From contig KV423917.1 in the NCBI GenBank assembly GCA_001632435.1, positions 290,184-354,183 of the forward strand: 64,000 nucleotides of DNA, read 5' to 3'. The translations under genes and the position numbers were made by a program. The stretch is from Calocera cornea HHB12733. Lineage: Eukaryota; Basidiomycota; Dacrymycetes; Dacrymycetales; Dacrymycetaceae. This document shows positions 45,041 to 57,931 of this stretch, piece by piece (the stretch's first letter is position 1; each line of letters starts with the position of its first letter). Under the pieces are notes generated by a model. That model had not been told where the DNA came from and did not search any database. It worked only from the letters and a program-made list of their open reading frames with translations.

Positions 45041-46930
45041 ATGATGGCCAGCGCGGGCATGACCTCCTCCTCCTCCTCCTCAGGAGAAGGCTCAGGCTCA
45101 GACACGCCCCTTCCGCACCAGCACCAGCACGGGCACCGACCGCCCCCGCTCCCGCTAAAAGCGTCAGACCGCTCACACTCGTGGCACTCTGAGCTCCCGC
45201 ACCTGCCCCTCCTTGCCCGCCCCGCCTCCCAGCACCCGCCCCAGCCGCACCTGCCGCTGACAGCCCGAGGCCGCCAAGCGCGCCCTACCCCCATCCCCAC
45301 CCCCGCCGCCGGTAGCAGCACCCCCCCGCTCTCCACCTCCGCCTCCACCACCCCGCTCACCAGCACCGGCTTCCGGCACCGCAAAGCGAGCATGGACGTC
45401 GACCCGCGCTCTTCTCACGCGCGCCCCAGGGAGAGGGACGTGAGCGAGCTCCGGCAGACGGCTACGCGCTTCTCCCTCGACCTGCGGCAGAAGAGCGGCA
45501 GCAGGTCAAGGGACGCCTCACCTCCGCCCTCGGCCAAGACGCCCGCATCGGCGCTGGCCTCGGCCTCCGCCCCGCTGAGCGGCAGCGCGGGCCAGAGGCA
45601 GGCAGGCAGATTCACCATCGCCCCCCTCTTCCCGCCTCGGCCAACGAGGCTCACACACTCGATGAGCGACGTGCCCCCACCACTACTTTCGGCTACGCCC
45701 GCGACGCTCGAACGCAAGACGCTCTGGGCGCGGCTGAGGCCGTGGAGCTTGGCGGCGCTGTGGGTGCTTACCACGCTGGGGTTCTTGGTCGCTATCGCAT
45801 TCTGGAAGAAGGAGGTGTTCTCAGGTGCGCATGCTCTGATTGCATTCGGTCCCCAAGGGAAGTCCTGACGGCGAGCGAGCAGGGCTGGACAACCTCGCCA
45901 TCTGGCTGAGGGCTCAAGGCTTCCTGGGCTACTTCATCCTCTACACCCTCATCTTCATCACCACCATCCCCCCGCTGCCAATGTACAGCACGCTCATAAC
46001 GCTCGTAAGGCCCCTCCCTGCTGCCCATTTCCGGAAAAGTCGGAGCTGACAACATGCGCAGGCCGGGTACTGCTTCGGCACTTGGATCGGCGCAGTCATC
46101 TCGTACGCTGCGGCACTCACGGTACGTCTCGGCATGCCACGCTCGCTTTGCGCTGTGCGCAGTGTGAGGTGTGGGACGACGTTGCTGACACCGCTCTGCA
46201 GGGCGCAGTCGTCGTCTTCGTCGTCTCGCGCGCGTGCTTCCCCGGCGCGGTGCACAAGACCATCTCGGCCTCGCCGTCGTTCAAGAAGGTCATTCGGGCG
46301 ATCGAGAAGCGCCCGAGGCTGCTGTTCCTTATCCGGCTTGCACGTGAGCCCCCGCCTTTCCCCACGCCGACCCACTCGGCTGGGTATCCACTATGTCATG
46401 CCGATGCTAACCCGTGCCCAGCATACCCATACAATATGATGAACGTGCTCCTGTCCTCCTCGCCGTACCTCACCCTCTCCACATACACGCTCGTCACCGC
46501 CCTCTCCCTCTTCAAATGCCTCATATACACCTACGTCGGCTCCGCCATCCACAGCTTCGCGGACTACCACACCAAGGGCGCTGCGCACGCGAGTGGACAG
46601 CACACGACCCAGCAGCGCATCATGCACATATGGGGCATCATCGGCGTCGTCCTCTGCGTGGGCATCATGGCCTACCTCACGTACCTCGCGCGCAGGGCGG
46701 TGAACGAGGCGGACGAGGACGACGAGGCGGGCAGCGTGGAGCTCGGCCCGGAGGAGGAGCCGTTCTTGAGCCCCTCGTCACCCGTCGAGATGACAAGCAG
46801 GCACCTCGAGGCCTCCGAAGTGCCGTATCGCTCGGCCTCGCTCCTCTCTCGGCCCACAACGCCGGGTAGTATACCACAACAAAATAACAGCGCCGCAATC
46901 AGGCCAGCAATATCCGACGCCTTACAATAA
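45041..46930 (+). CDS. TVP38: TVP38/TMEM64-family membrane protein (VTT domain)
   Basis: Five exons, 45041-45824, 45883-46004, 46062-46121, 46202-46343 and 46422-46930, give 538 residues. The first ~230 residues are cytosolic, Ser/Pro/His-rich and start with a poly-Ser run. Then come a membrane helix (LAALWVLTTLGFLVAIAFW) and the VTT core: FLGYFILYTLIFITTIPPL, AGYCFGTWIGAVISYAAAL, GAVVVFVVSRACFP, ending with IIGVVLCVGIMAYLTYLA. The tail is acidic and Ser-rich. The family includes Golgi Tvp38, TMEM41B and VMP1; members are implicated in lipid scrambling and vesicle traffic. The N-terminal extension is much longer than in yeast Tvp38. ATG 45041 is followed by a second Met. Confidence 0.88.
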
Positions 46931-48519
46931 GTTAGCTGATTATCAGGGAATTGGATTATACCCGGACGGATCTGCACGCTGATTCCGGAGGATGATAGAG
47001 GATGGTCGGGGCACCGGATGTATTGATGATATCTGTTCCAGGCGATAGATGTAGACGTATTTTCGTTCAGTACGCTTGTTTTCCGCACGACGCTTCATAT
47101 AAGGACAATCACGCTACGGGCTCATTCATATAAGGCTATTGAGCGCTTTTTTAATCAAGACCCACGTCAGACCAGACACACCCCGTCCCTTCCTTTGCCC
47201 CTGTGAGAATTCCCGACAGAAAAGCCTGATGGATGATCAAACACGCTCCGAGGGCTTGGGACCGCCTTGTCGCCTACAGATTCTAAAGCTGACCAAGCGC
47301 GAGTGAGTCAATAATGGCTCAGGAGCCCATCACCGCTCCAGAATCTCCGCCGACGCCCGCTCCCTTGGACTCGGGACGGGCCACGCTATATCTTATCTAA
47401 CTCTGTCGGCTCGTCACACTCCACGCTCCCTCTTCCACGCCGCACTTTCGGCCTTCCGCCCCGGCAGCTTCTCTCGCGGCTCCTGAGCTCCTGCGCCGTC
47501 CCTGCAGCTCCCCTGTCTTCCGCTTCCCTGCTCTGGCGCTCCGCGGCACTGCGTGATGGGACGAGAGCGCGCGGCGATACAGTCGGCAACGGATCGGGCA
47601 AGTGATGTCCTTCCGCCCTCAGGGTTTGATGGAAATCCGGGAAATAAGCTTGATAGGCGGGCGCGAAGACCCGCGTGCCCCTGTGCCGAAAGTGATCGAA
47701 TGCAGAACATCCGGACGTTTCTGTCCTTCTGCGAGCGCACCCTTCAGATCTGGGGTATTCCATAGACGTGGTCTGTATGAAGTGCCGAGAATTCAGCCTT
47801 TGTGCAGGATTTTTCTTTGACAGGACAAAGCCCACTGTGCCTGGGCGCAATTCATTGGCGTGCATGAACAGGCAGAACGCGAAACAGGAGAGACAAGATG
47901 CCGTTTTCGGGGGTTCATAGTGGAGGTTCATCATTACAATTCGGGACCGATACAGCGTTGCACAAGGAGACTGGTTGCAAGTTTGCAAGGTTAAGGGAGA
48001 TTCCACCCGAAGGCCCAAGGGAGAGTAAAAGATCATTAACGCGAAACAAATTGTGAAACGCAAGCAGAGAGACGAACACAAGCAGACAATGGCACGCCCG
48101 TGACATTGCCGCGAGGTAACAAAACAGCAACAAAAGCAAGGAGCAAGGAGTCCGTTCCCGCAATGGCGAGAGAAACGTTTTCGGCATACATCTATGTACT
48201 CCCACATGTGCTGCGTCGGGGTCCGGTGCTGGCCAGTTTGTCGAAACAAGTGGTCTCGTTGAAACAAATATCACACGAACAGCCAGAGACCCGGGCAAGC
48301 GACAAGCAGGCAGTACCAGATACAACAGAGGGACCTTCCGAATGAGAAAAGAAATCGATACTTGTTGACTTGACTTGACTTGACTTTCCGAACCCGTCCG
48401 TCCAACAAAAGCCTTTTTACCCATAGTCCAAACCGGATCGCAGCGTGTCGCGTCGTTTGGGCTTTGCCTCGTAGCAGCTCTTCGAACACAGGGATCATAT
48501 GCACTCATGAGACGGGGAT
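46931..48519. other. Intergenic region (tail to tail)
   Basis: 1.6 kb between the 3' ends of TVP38 and the HSF-type gene. Two overlapping minus-strand frames of 293 and 197 codons are Cys/Leu-rich without family features. A TTGAC pentamer repeat lies near 48,364-48,386. No RNA gene recognised. Confidence 0.4.
48364..48386. repeat. TTGAC pentanucleotide microsatellite
   Basis: Four tandem TTGAC units ending in TTTCC, in the 3' flank of the HSF-type gene. Confidence 0.8.
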
Positions 48520-50600
48520 TCAGGCGGCCTCCATGCGGACAGACTCGTGCCCGTATGGCTGCGCCATGTTGTCCCCAGGTGTTGGCGTGGCCACCGAGCG
48601 GTGTGACTGTACGCTGAGGTTTGAGTGGCTGGTCGACGGGCGGACCTGGTGCACGTCAGGTCCCTGCCCGACTGGAATCGAGTGGGCAAAGTCGGCTGTC
48701 GTGGGCGAAGAGGCGTATGAATCCATCTGCATGCCCATGATGCCCTTGGTCGGCTGGCCGTTCATGTCCATCGTCATCCCTCCTCCTGGCGCGGTGAGCG
48801 GGCGGAGCGGGTACGGGCTGTATCCGCTTGCCTGGCGCGGGCGACCGCCGGCCGGAGAAGGCGCTGCGCCGATGGAGGTGTTGGGGCGGGCGAGGGGGTG
48901 CATCTGGTGCTGCTGCGGGGGCATGGGCTGCTGGTTGGCGTGGGACGAGCGCGGGCGGTAGTCGTACGGCGAGTTGGGCCCGTTGGGGCCCGCGGAGGCT
49001 GGACCAGTAGAGGTCACCGAGGAATGCGATTCCATGTCATAAGTCATACCTGGCATGGAGCTTGCCGTGCTGTACGCGGTGCCCGGGCGCGTCGCCGTGG
49101 GAGACATTGCGGTGCTGTACGGGGACCCGTTCGTGAACGAGCCCGCTGCGTTCTGGGTCTGGATGGTGATAGGAGGGGCCCCCGTTGCGGTGTTGGGGCG
49201 GGAGTAGCCAGCAGGGTTAAGCAAAGCAGAGAGGTTGGAGTGGGAGCCGCCCGTCTGCGCATGCCCGTTTTGCTGCTGCGGGGGCATGTTCTGCGAGTTG
49301 GAGTTGGCGTTGGGGAATGAGGGCCAGTTGGGGTTCTGCTGTTCCTGCTGCTGCTGCTGCTGGTAGGTCGTAGAGCCCGGGTACGAGCTGGGAACCGCGC
49401 TGAACTGGCTGTTCTGGTGGCTTTGGTAGTGCGGGGAGGTCGGGTCGTCGATTGGGGAAGTGCCGTAGGAAGAACTAGAGTTGTACCCAGCGTTCGGGTA
49501 CTGTGGGTGCATCGCTGGATGATCATCAGCTTCGGTACACAGGAGCTAGATCATCCAGGGACGCACTCTGCGACTGCTGCGGATAGGCGCCGTTCCATGC
49601 CGGCTGCTGCGAGCCATACCCGGGCCCAGCGCTCATCGGCCCGTGAGAAGACATCGGCCTGGTATTCACGTGCAAGGAAGGCTGCGTGTATGCCCGCGCA
49701 CGGCTCGGGTGCGGGGGACCGCCCTGCATGGCCATGCTCTGCGGCATGATCCCAGTTCCCGGGCGAGAGGGCGGTTGTGGGTAGCCTCCTGGTTGCATTC
49801 CTGGGTGCTGGCCCTGCATTCCTGGCGGCCCATGCGCGGGAGGGGAGACCTTCTTGCGACCCTTAGGCTTCCGGTCCTGCACGCGCCGCTTGAAGTTGGT
49901 GACCGCCTCGGTCCCCCGCGACGATCTGCGCAGTGTCGGGTGGGCTGTAAGAGAGTGAGACAATTACCAAAGAGCCGCGACATATGGCACGTACACCAAG
50001 TGCTTGCATCTGGGTCTTCAATACCAGGATTCAGATTCCGAAGATTAGCTTTCCGGAAGAAGCCATAGATCTTCGGAAGAAGCATTAGCATCTTGACCAG
50101 GTGTATGCGCTAGAAACGGATGCGCATATATGCCCGAGGGGACGCACATTCAGCTGCCGGGTGAAGCTCGCAAAGCGGGACTGGCGGTAGACGGAGGGGA
50201 GGACGTGCAGTGCGAGCATCTCGGGCCGCTCGACGATGATGTGCTCCCCCGTCGCGTCCCAGCGGATCATGGACTGGTACTCGGGCTTCTCGAGCAGGTC
50301 GTACAGCTTGGTGAGGAAGGAGGTCTGCGCCTTGGGCTGCGACTTCTTGCTTCCCCCAGGCGAGAGCTGGGGGTCCCCATTCTCGTCGTGTGCCTGGGAG
50401 CTAGAAGCACCATGGTCCCCGTCGTTGTCGTCGTCAGGGGAGGAGCCAAGGTCGTCCTCGCGTGGTGCGACGGGCTGGAGGGGGTACATTGATGGCGCGG
50501 GGGCGCTAGCGGAGGAGGATGAGGAATGTTGTGGCGGGTTATTGGTGGAAGCTTGGGACGATGAAGAATGAGAGAAGGACATCGAGTTGTGGTAGTCCAT
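48520..50600 (-). CDS. HSF-type DNA-binding transcription factor
   Basis: Four exons, 50600-50148, 50070-49995, 49944-49541 and 49500-48520, give 637 residues. The HSF DNA-binding domain spans about 93-200: SFLTKLYDLLEKPEYQSMI, RWDATGEHIIVERPEM, the recognition helix RQSRFASFTRQLN joined over intron 1 to IYGFFRKANLRNLNPG, and DASTWSHPTLRRSSR joined over intron 2. After AVTNFKRRVQDRKPKGRKK the rest is Pro/Gln/Gly-rich disorder. No leucine-zipper trimerisation domain or response-regulator domain is visible, so it is neither a classical Hsf1 nor Skn7; Mga1/Sfl1-like fungal regulators fit better. Intron 3 (49501-49540) is only 40 nt, so the middle join is the least certain. Confidence 0.88.
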
Positions 50601-50783
50601 CGTCGATGATGAGGGGGGAGTGGAGCGAAAAGAAGGCCAAGTCGAGGGGGCGTTTCAAGCGGACGGGTGTGGGATAGTCCAACGGGTGGTGATGAATGAA
50701 GGGGAGGCTGGTTGCGAAGGCGGGGGGCGGGCTATGGGAGATGAGAGCGAGACTGTGTGTGTGGGCGTGGTGGTGCACAAGGC

Positions 50784-50827
50784 ACGGCGGGAGGAGGGAG
50801 GAGGGCGGGGGGGGGGAAGGGGGAGGG
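50784..50827 (+). repeat. G-run cluster in HSF-type gene promoter
   Basis: Repeated GGGAGG units and one run of about nine G, 185-225 bp upstream of the HSF-type start codon; four or more G-tracts of three or longer, so able in principle to form a G-quadruplex. Confidence 0.7.
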
Positions 50828-50999
50828 TCGTTCGGAAGGCTTGACAAGGGACTGAGGAATTGGGATGTGCGCGGAGTGGGAGCAAAAAGTAGCAGATTAT
50901 AAGCTCGCGAAGGAGTCGGGGCGGGGCCGCATGGCTTGGGAGGGGTGGAAGGCGTTGGAAGTCGGCAGAGCGAGCGGGTTCGACTCTGGAAAGGCCTTG

Positions 51000-51040
51000 C
51001 GGGGGGAGAGGGGAGAGGGGAGAGGGGAGAGGAGGGCGGG
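51000..51040 (+). repeat. GGGGAGA tandem tract
   Basis: About four GGGGAGA heptamers followed by GGAGGGCGGG, roughly 400 bp upstream of the HSF-type start codon; purine-only on one strand. Confidence 0.75.
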
Positions 51041-54000
51041 CCTTGTATGCGGGAGGAGAGAGCGCGTCAGGAAGAGGGGGGAGGATGACCGCACTTGATT
51101 GGCCCGGTCCCTGCCTCTTTCTCCTTCTTCTTGCCTCTTCCCTTGTTTTGCCTCGTTTGGGCGTGGAAAAGGGCTCTGCGCGTGCAGGGTGCGTGCGTAG
51201 ATGGAAAGAGGGGGGTTCACTGCTACTGCATGCACCCGGGGTACGGACGGACGGCCCTGCCCACCGTCGGCTCGGTTCACGGCTATTCCAAAGTGGCAAT
51301 CTGGACGGGGGTTGTGTGAGGTGTATGCGCGTGTGGGTGTGTGAGTGTGACGCCTCTCGAGATCTCGCTGGTCTGGATGGCGCGCGCCGGGGGGGGGATC
51401 CATTCGACTGTCGCGTGGTGCGTGCCCGCTCCCTGACGCAGCCTGCTCCCTTGGGCGAAGTCGCGATGGGCCATGCAAAACCCTGCCTCATCTCTTCATC
51501 TGGCTTCCCTTGGAAGCGCCAGCCGGCCCCGGGGGGGGGGGAAGTGGGGGCCGATCCCACCCAGTCAAATGCCGGCACACGCGAAAAAGAAGCACCCTCG
51601 GCGGAGAAGGTGGCTTGCCTCCGTTTGCTCCCGCAAGACCCGGACTCGCTGCTTCCTTTTCCTTCCGCACTTTCACGCCCGGCCTCGAGTCCATTCCATC
51701 ATCAACCAAGCCCCGTTCTGAAGGACCCCAGAACCACAGGAATTCGGGTCTTGCAATTCAAATCCGGGGCAAGGGCCTATTCCGCGCTCCAGCCAGAAAC
51801 CGACTCCCCCCCATGCGGCAACTCCTTCCCGGGCGTCGTAAATGGAAAGCGCGCAGGTCCAGGAAAGTGACTGCTCTCGCAGTCCAGCAAGCGGATTTCC
51901 CATCTGCTGCTCGTCCGACCGGCCTGCCCTGCATTCAGTAATCCCATGCTCCACGCTATGCTCGGCCCCGGACGATGCGACAACCCTGGTCCGCCGGATT
52001 CCATGGAAAGCACGGCTGTGTCGGTAGCACCTCCAATCGGCAACCGGGCCATTATTGTCTGCCCACACCTCGTCGCTACTTCACAATGTCACTATCTCGA
52101 CCGTCATCAACGATGACATTCACTCACAACACCGTCGGACGACGGCAGTCCCGCCGCGCTGGCAACCGCAGTGCATTCCAGGGGTTGGCTGCGACGTCCG
52201 TCGCCGTTGGCAGGCAGAGCAACGGTATCGACGACGGTTGGACGAGTGTCTTAGTCGTCTGATACCGCAACGTCGTCGACAGCTACACCTCGCAAGTGTG
52301 GAACGACAGAGCAATGGACAGGCGAGCTTGGCTGACTGACTCGTTACGAGCCACAACTGAGTTGCCACCGCCCGAGGAACCTCAGAAGCAGTGCAGTGCA
52401 TTGTCTGTCTTCCCATATCTCCCGAACAGAAGCGCGGCACCCCAACCTTTGTCTCGGTCGCCTTCGCGTCGCGCTCCGCCTCTCCAACAACGGGATGTTG
52501 AGAAACACCGGATCGCCCATCCCACGCCTCCTCCCAGCTCGCGCTGCGCGCCCGGGCGGCTCCAGTGCACCATGGGGTGGGCTGATTTTCGCGTCCCGTC
52601 CTCGGCCGTCCACCAATATCTGCGCGCGTATCGGGCAACAGCAGCGCGAGCAGAGTTGCGCAAGGCCAGCCCGTTTCCGGCAAGCGGCGCCGTATTCGTG
52701 CGCCCATTTACGTACATGCACGTTCGACACGGGTGGGTGTTACAGCATTGTGAATTGGGCTGCGTGTGCCCGATAGGGGACGCCGGGAAAACGGACCTCG
52801 CTGCTTCCAGAGGTCCTTTGTCACGAAACGGCCCAGCGCGCCATATAAGAAACACTCGCCGTTCCGGAACTCTCGCCGAGCGAGTGGCAACGGCACCGTG
52901 ACCCTTTCTGCGTGAGCCGCAAGCGCCTATGCAAATCCTTACGTGGCACAAGTGGGAGTGGGAATTTTCATACAGCATGTCCACTGCGCACTGTGGCAAA
53001 AAGATCTAATCGCAAGAAAAATGATATCAGACTTTTGGTGGACATATTGTTGAGCCCCCGGGAACGCGGCCCGCCTGCTGCTGCCCAACCCCAATTTTTC
53101 TACAGGTAATATTCTAAGCCTTGGAGCCTGGAACGTCATTCGCGGGGCGGTTTGGAGCCTCGTTCCGTCCCGAGCGGTTGGGAAAACGGTTGGCCCTCAC
53201 CGGGACAATATTGGCCGGCGATTGCCATTGGCTTTGAGCAACATGTCGGTCCCATCCGCATGCGAAGCCTGCCACGGGTCTGAACTGAACGGTGCGCGTG
53301 CCGAACAGGCAGGGGGGGCAAATGAACGGGCCAAGAGTGTGGTAGACCTGCGACGTCTTCCGCCAGACTCCTGTAGAGAGTAATGCCGAGGTGTTGAGGC
53401 GTCTCTGCGCTGCGGCCCCAAGCGAACGGCAAGCTTCCATCACGCACGTAGCTGGTTATCATGGTATCTCCGATTACAAATACAGGAGAAGCATCGTAAA
53501 CCGCCAGGGACCTGATCGGATTTAAGATGTCCGGTGCGCCGGGTCTAATATTGGATGGCCGGTTATACCATTGTCGAAACGCTTGGTATGGTGATACAAT
53601 TCGCGTAAGGGTTTGCCTTATCTGCGCTGTGCATGACCTGGGACAAATAAGTCGTCCCACACGGTCTTGTGCGCGGAGAGAGAAAGGCGGGTATAATGGG
53701 ATGATTTGGGTCTGCGCGCGCCGCAATGATCGGCCGAGTTGCCGGAAGGTCCAGATGGAATTCTGAAGGTGAACACGGCTGTCTCGGGGTCCTTGGGAGC
53801 CATTCGACAGTCAGAAGGTCAGCTGGGTCGCGGCCCCGGCTCAACCCGCGGAAGGGAGTGCGTGTGCTGCCTAAGCGTGTCATGGCTCCCGGGGGCGCGC
53901 ATTAGGCGTACTTCTCTCATGATCGGGCGGGCCCACGACTCCTCCGACGCGGCACGTTGGGGTTTGACATTGAGCGATCGGGCAGTAGCTTGATCTTGAT

Positions 54001-56619
54001 GCTGGCCCCTCCACGTGGGCCCGAGCAGATGAGCCCCGGCTTCCAAAGGGCGCTTCTGTGAACGGACCGCCCGCGTGGCTTCTCCGGGAGCGATACGGCG
54101 CCGGTCCTTACCCCGCACCCCTCCATCGGCTATAAGCTGCTCTAATGTGATCGAGAAGCTCGCCACCTTGCCCGGTGGCCAATTCAGTCTCACCGTGTGG
54201 TCCCCTATGAGCGCATACAGCCCGCATAGATGCTCTTACATACCACTACTCCACCGACAACCCATCCTCCTCGACCTCGACCTCCGTGGACGTAATACCC
54301 AATGACGACGCTGTCTTCAATCTGTTTCGCGGAGCTCCGTCCGTTGATCAATTAAGGAGAGAGCCTCAGGCGGACCAGCTAATCGAATGCTCAGCCGCTC
54401 TTGGCTGCGCTCCGATGGACCGTACTCCCGATGATAATGCCTTCGTCATAACTCACTCTTGCCCCCGGGCTCTCGCACCGTCCCTGATCTCACATTCGGG
54501 AACCAAACGCATTCGTGTCCTCGGACGTCGCACCTCGTCTTCCATCTGCCAGATTGCACGCATCAATGCCTTCTGCCCCAGCTTTGCTGCAGCTTCCCGT
54601 TCGCCCCGATACAAGCGATAAGGACCTCCTGCCAATGAATGCTCTACCCGCGAAGCGCACGGCCGTTCAGGGTCTACATAGCGGCGACTTCGCAGCTCGA
54701 GTGCCAGCTTTCCTGCTGCTCGAGCAGTACGTGTTGGTCTACCTCGCTCTTCTGCTGGCCTGCCTGGCTTGTTTACCTCTGTGCTGGCTTCTCCCGCCGC
54801 GCTGATGTTATCCCGAGCTGTCAGCCGACGGCACCTCCCGAGCGCTGCATATGGCACCTCGCATCAGCATCAACGGTTTCCGCACAACTGGCGCATCGTA
54901 TATAAGGGTTGATGCACCGCGAAGCCCGCTGAAGAAGCGCCAAATATGGGTCTTCCGGAAGGCCCGTCCCCAACCCGGCGGGCAGTGGCTCAGGAACAGA
55001 TCATCTGTGCGCGAAACGGCACCCTCGAACACCTGCCGCCCAGCGCTCTGCGCGCAGTGACGTCTCAAGCCCTGCCGTCCGAAGCCCTGCCGTCCGGCCC
55101 CTCCTCGGCGACTGCCTCGCACCACGACTTCGCGCGATTCTCCTGGCTGTGGATTTCATATGCGGCTGATAATCAACGGACTTGCTGGATTCTTCGTTGC
55201 AATAGACTAGTACGTAAAATCCACGTCGGCGCTATCACGCAGAACCCTCTGATTGGCAGTGCCAGAAGACCCGCCCTATCTGGTCATGTTTGAGCATCTT
55301 CACCTGACGCATGCTGCGGCATCAGACCTCGTCAACGACTTTTCTACGTATTTTCCCTGGACAAACAGAATGTCCGCTCGCCTAATGTTGGTCTCTTGAC
55401 CTATGACGACAAATTCGCTCACGACTGTGGCTCCATTGTGAGCTCCGGTCGACCAATTTTCTTTTCCTATCGCGTATCATCTACGCGCAAATTCTCGAGC
55501 TCGTATTTTTCCCATCGAATCAAAAGGGTGGAGGGCACTCTCGCGGCTCTTCTCATTATCAAAGCTCTGATCGAACCCCCGAATCACCGCGGAGGCAGTG
55601 AACCGGAGCACAGGCACAAATAAGGCTTCGCGGGATTTGATTAGAGGACGGGCCAAAGACCCAACGAGCTCAAGCTTGTCGCGCCATCTTCCTCTTCTGA
55701 TCTGATAGTGACGCGCTTGCTTCGGCTCATGACCCTTTCAGTATGCACGCGCAGGCCAGCAACATGCAACCAGCGCCCACGGTCGTGCAGTATCCGCGAA
55801 CGAACCGGCTACAGCTCTATTGGAAAGGGGGCACGTTCCCGCGGAGAATGCTCGTGAACGTTCCCTGTCTTATCGCCCGCACGGCCAACTCGGGAGTCCC
55901 AGCGCTCGCTTGGAACCTGGCAACAGAAGGGCGCGACCGCGGGCATCTGCTGCATATGGTACAGCGCATGAAGGCTCAACACTGTCCCGCCGGTCGAGCG
56001 GCTGCGGTCCGGCGGTACGTTCGCCCTGAAAGCTGCGAGCTGAACTGCTGGGCGGATAATGTCTCTGCGAGGTACAGTATTTTGATGAATCCTGCGGCAC
56101 GCTGCCAGTTGCGAGAAATCTGCTGCTCGGGCCCGAATCTCGAATGTTGGATGTGGAGATGACCCTTCTAATCGTTCAGGAAGGCACGGCCCGCCTGGGC
56201 GTGTGGGGGATCTCTCTTGCGAAGCAACCCAGGGGACCACGGCGGCTCGTGCACCGGGCTCGAAATACTGGGCGATCGCAGGTTCTCGCGACTCGCAGGA
56301 AGTCCCCCCCGCCCTTCTTACCCGCTCGCCGCTGGCTGGCCTGCATGTACCGCCCTCCCAGAACCCCCATTTCTGGTGGCACTGACCGCAGGATCGGGGG
56401 ACAGCGTCCTATGTAGGACAGTTCGGCGTCGACCTTAGATCTTATCAGCGGGCCATGTGCCAGCCCCAACGAGTCAAGCCCTTCACCCTTCACCTGCCAC
56501 TGCCAGCACGCACCGCGCGCTTCCCAAGCAGGTCGCCTTCCACAGTCCCGTGCTCTCCTTCTGCTGGAGGCGAGAGAACGCGCAAGGATCATGTGACCGC
56601 ACCGAAGACGCGCCGACAC

Positions 56620-57340
56620 GCAGGTACGGTGTTGTCCAAATGTGCGTCACGGGACGAGGGTCGAACGCGACCAGATTCTTAGAGCGGAAAGGGCCGCCAG
56701 AGCGCATACCGCTCGAGCTGCCCATCACTGGAGACTCTGCTCTGCGGAAGATCTGTCTGGTTGTACTGCTTGACCAGTGCAGAAGGAAGGGGCGTCTGCA
56801 CGCAGGGCATCGTGCAACCAAGTCCGTATCATGTTCACGGGACGTGGCTCGAATCCGACTGGATTTCTAGACTGCGAAGGTGGAAGACGGGCACCGCTCG
56901 AGATTCTGCTCGCTCGAGCGTCAGCCTCTTCCGCAGAAGATCTGTCTGGCAACGCTTGTACAGTGCCCCATTACCGCTAATGTTGCTCCCAAGCACAAAC
57001 CACGCAGGCTAGTCCCTCTCTCGACCCAAGCGAATACCGCGGGAGGCTTTGCTCGCTCGAGAAGCTCTGCCGTGAAGATGTGGCTGGAGGAAATGTTTGA
57101 CCGGTACACTTCTATAGACATCCAAAGGGACGCCGCCTCTCCAGGTAAGCAAGTCTGTATCATGAGACTAACGCAGGCTCATATCCTGCGAGAGTTCTAG
57201 ACCGCGAAGTACCAGTGGGCCAGAGCGAATGCCGCTCCAGAGTTTGCGCTCGGGACGCGAGGTCAGCTTCTGTAGACGATCGACCCAGCAACACTGCATG
57301 GCGCTAGCGATAAACTCACTCCCAAGCACAAACACCATCT
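56620..57340. repeat. Degenerate direct repeats of about 190 bp
   Basis: GAAGATCTGTCTGG recurs 190 bp apart (56747 and 56937), each about 60-110 bp after a CATG/CACGGGACG box and a GGGTCGAA or GGCTCGAATCC box. A weaker third copy starts near 57,160. CTCCCAAGCACAAAC occurs at about 56,987 and 57,319. The copies are too diverged to call a family by eye. Confidence 0.45.
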
Positions 57341-57903
57341 CACAAGCTCACCGCACTTTTTCCAAAATGGAGCACACCCTATCGAACACCCACCGCACTC
57401 TCAGATCTGAAAGGAAGTCTCGCCTGCAAAGTAGCCACGTATGTACTGTACGTAGCGAACCCAGTTCTGTCTACATACATAGAGCGGCGCCGCGCTGCTG
57501 ACCTACCCGTAGCGACCGGGGCGCTGTGAAGAGGCCGTCGGCCCCGCCCGGCACGCGCACTGCAGCCCGTCGCCGCTCCTGCTGCCCGTAACTTGCATCG
57601 TCCTCGTGCCCCGGCAGCGGGCAGCGACAAGCCGTTCCGAGTCGAGGCGGGTCCGAGTGCGACGACAACAGCCGGCCGGGCTCTGGGGTACAGTACGGCA
57701 GCCCAGAGCGCGCCGAGCCTTCCCGGCTTCGCAGTTTCAGCCTTTCAGCCTTTCAGGCTCGGGGTGCAAAATGTGCATAGGAGCGTGGGGGGGCTCGTAA
57801 GCACTGGAAGGACGGAACGCGCCTCAGCAAGTTATGTAAGTGATGTAACTTTAAAAGCATCCTGAATGCCCGCCGCCAACAGGCGGACGTGGAAGGGAAC
57901 GAA

Positions 57904-57931
57904 GGCAGAGGCAGAGGCAGAGGCAGAGGCG
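57904..57931. repeat. GCAGAG hexanucleotide minisatellite
   Basis: Four to five tandem GCAGAG units in the gene-free region. Confidence 0.8.

Noticed and set aside
47386..48508. Minus-strand frames of 293 and 197 codons
   Set aside because: Cys/Leu-rich sequence typical of translated 3' flanks; they overlap each other in different frames and have no domain.
54515..54805. 96-codon frame with a hydrophobic C-terminal stretch
   Set aside because: A lone hydrophobic segment in a chance frame; no conservation signs and overlapping frames of equal quality.
56640..56870. Possible tRNA genes from GGGTCGAA / GGCTCGAATCC boxes
   Set aside because: No matching acceptor, D or T stems could be built around the boxes.
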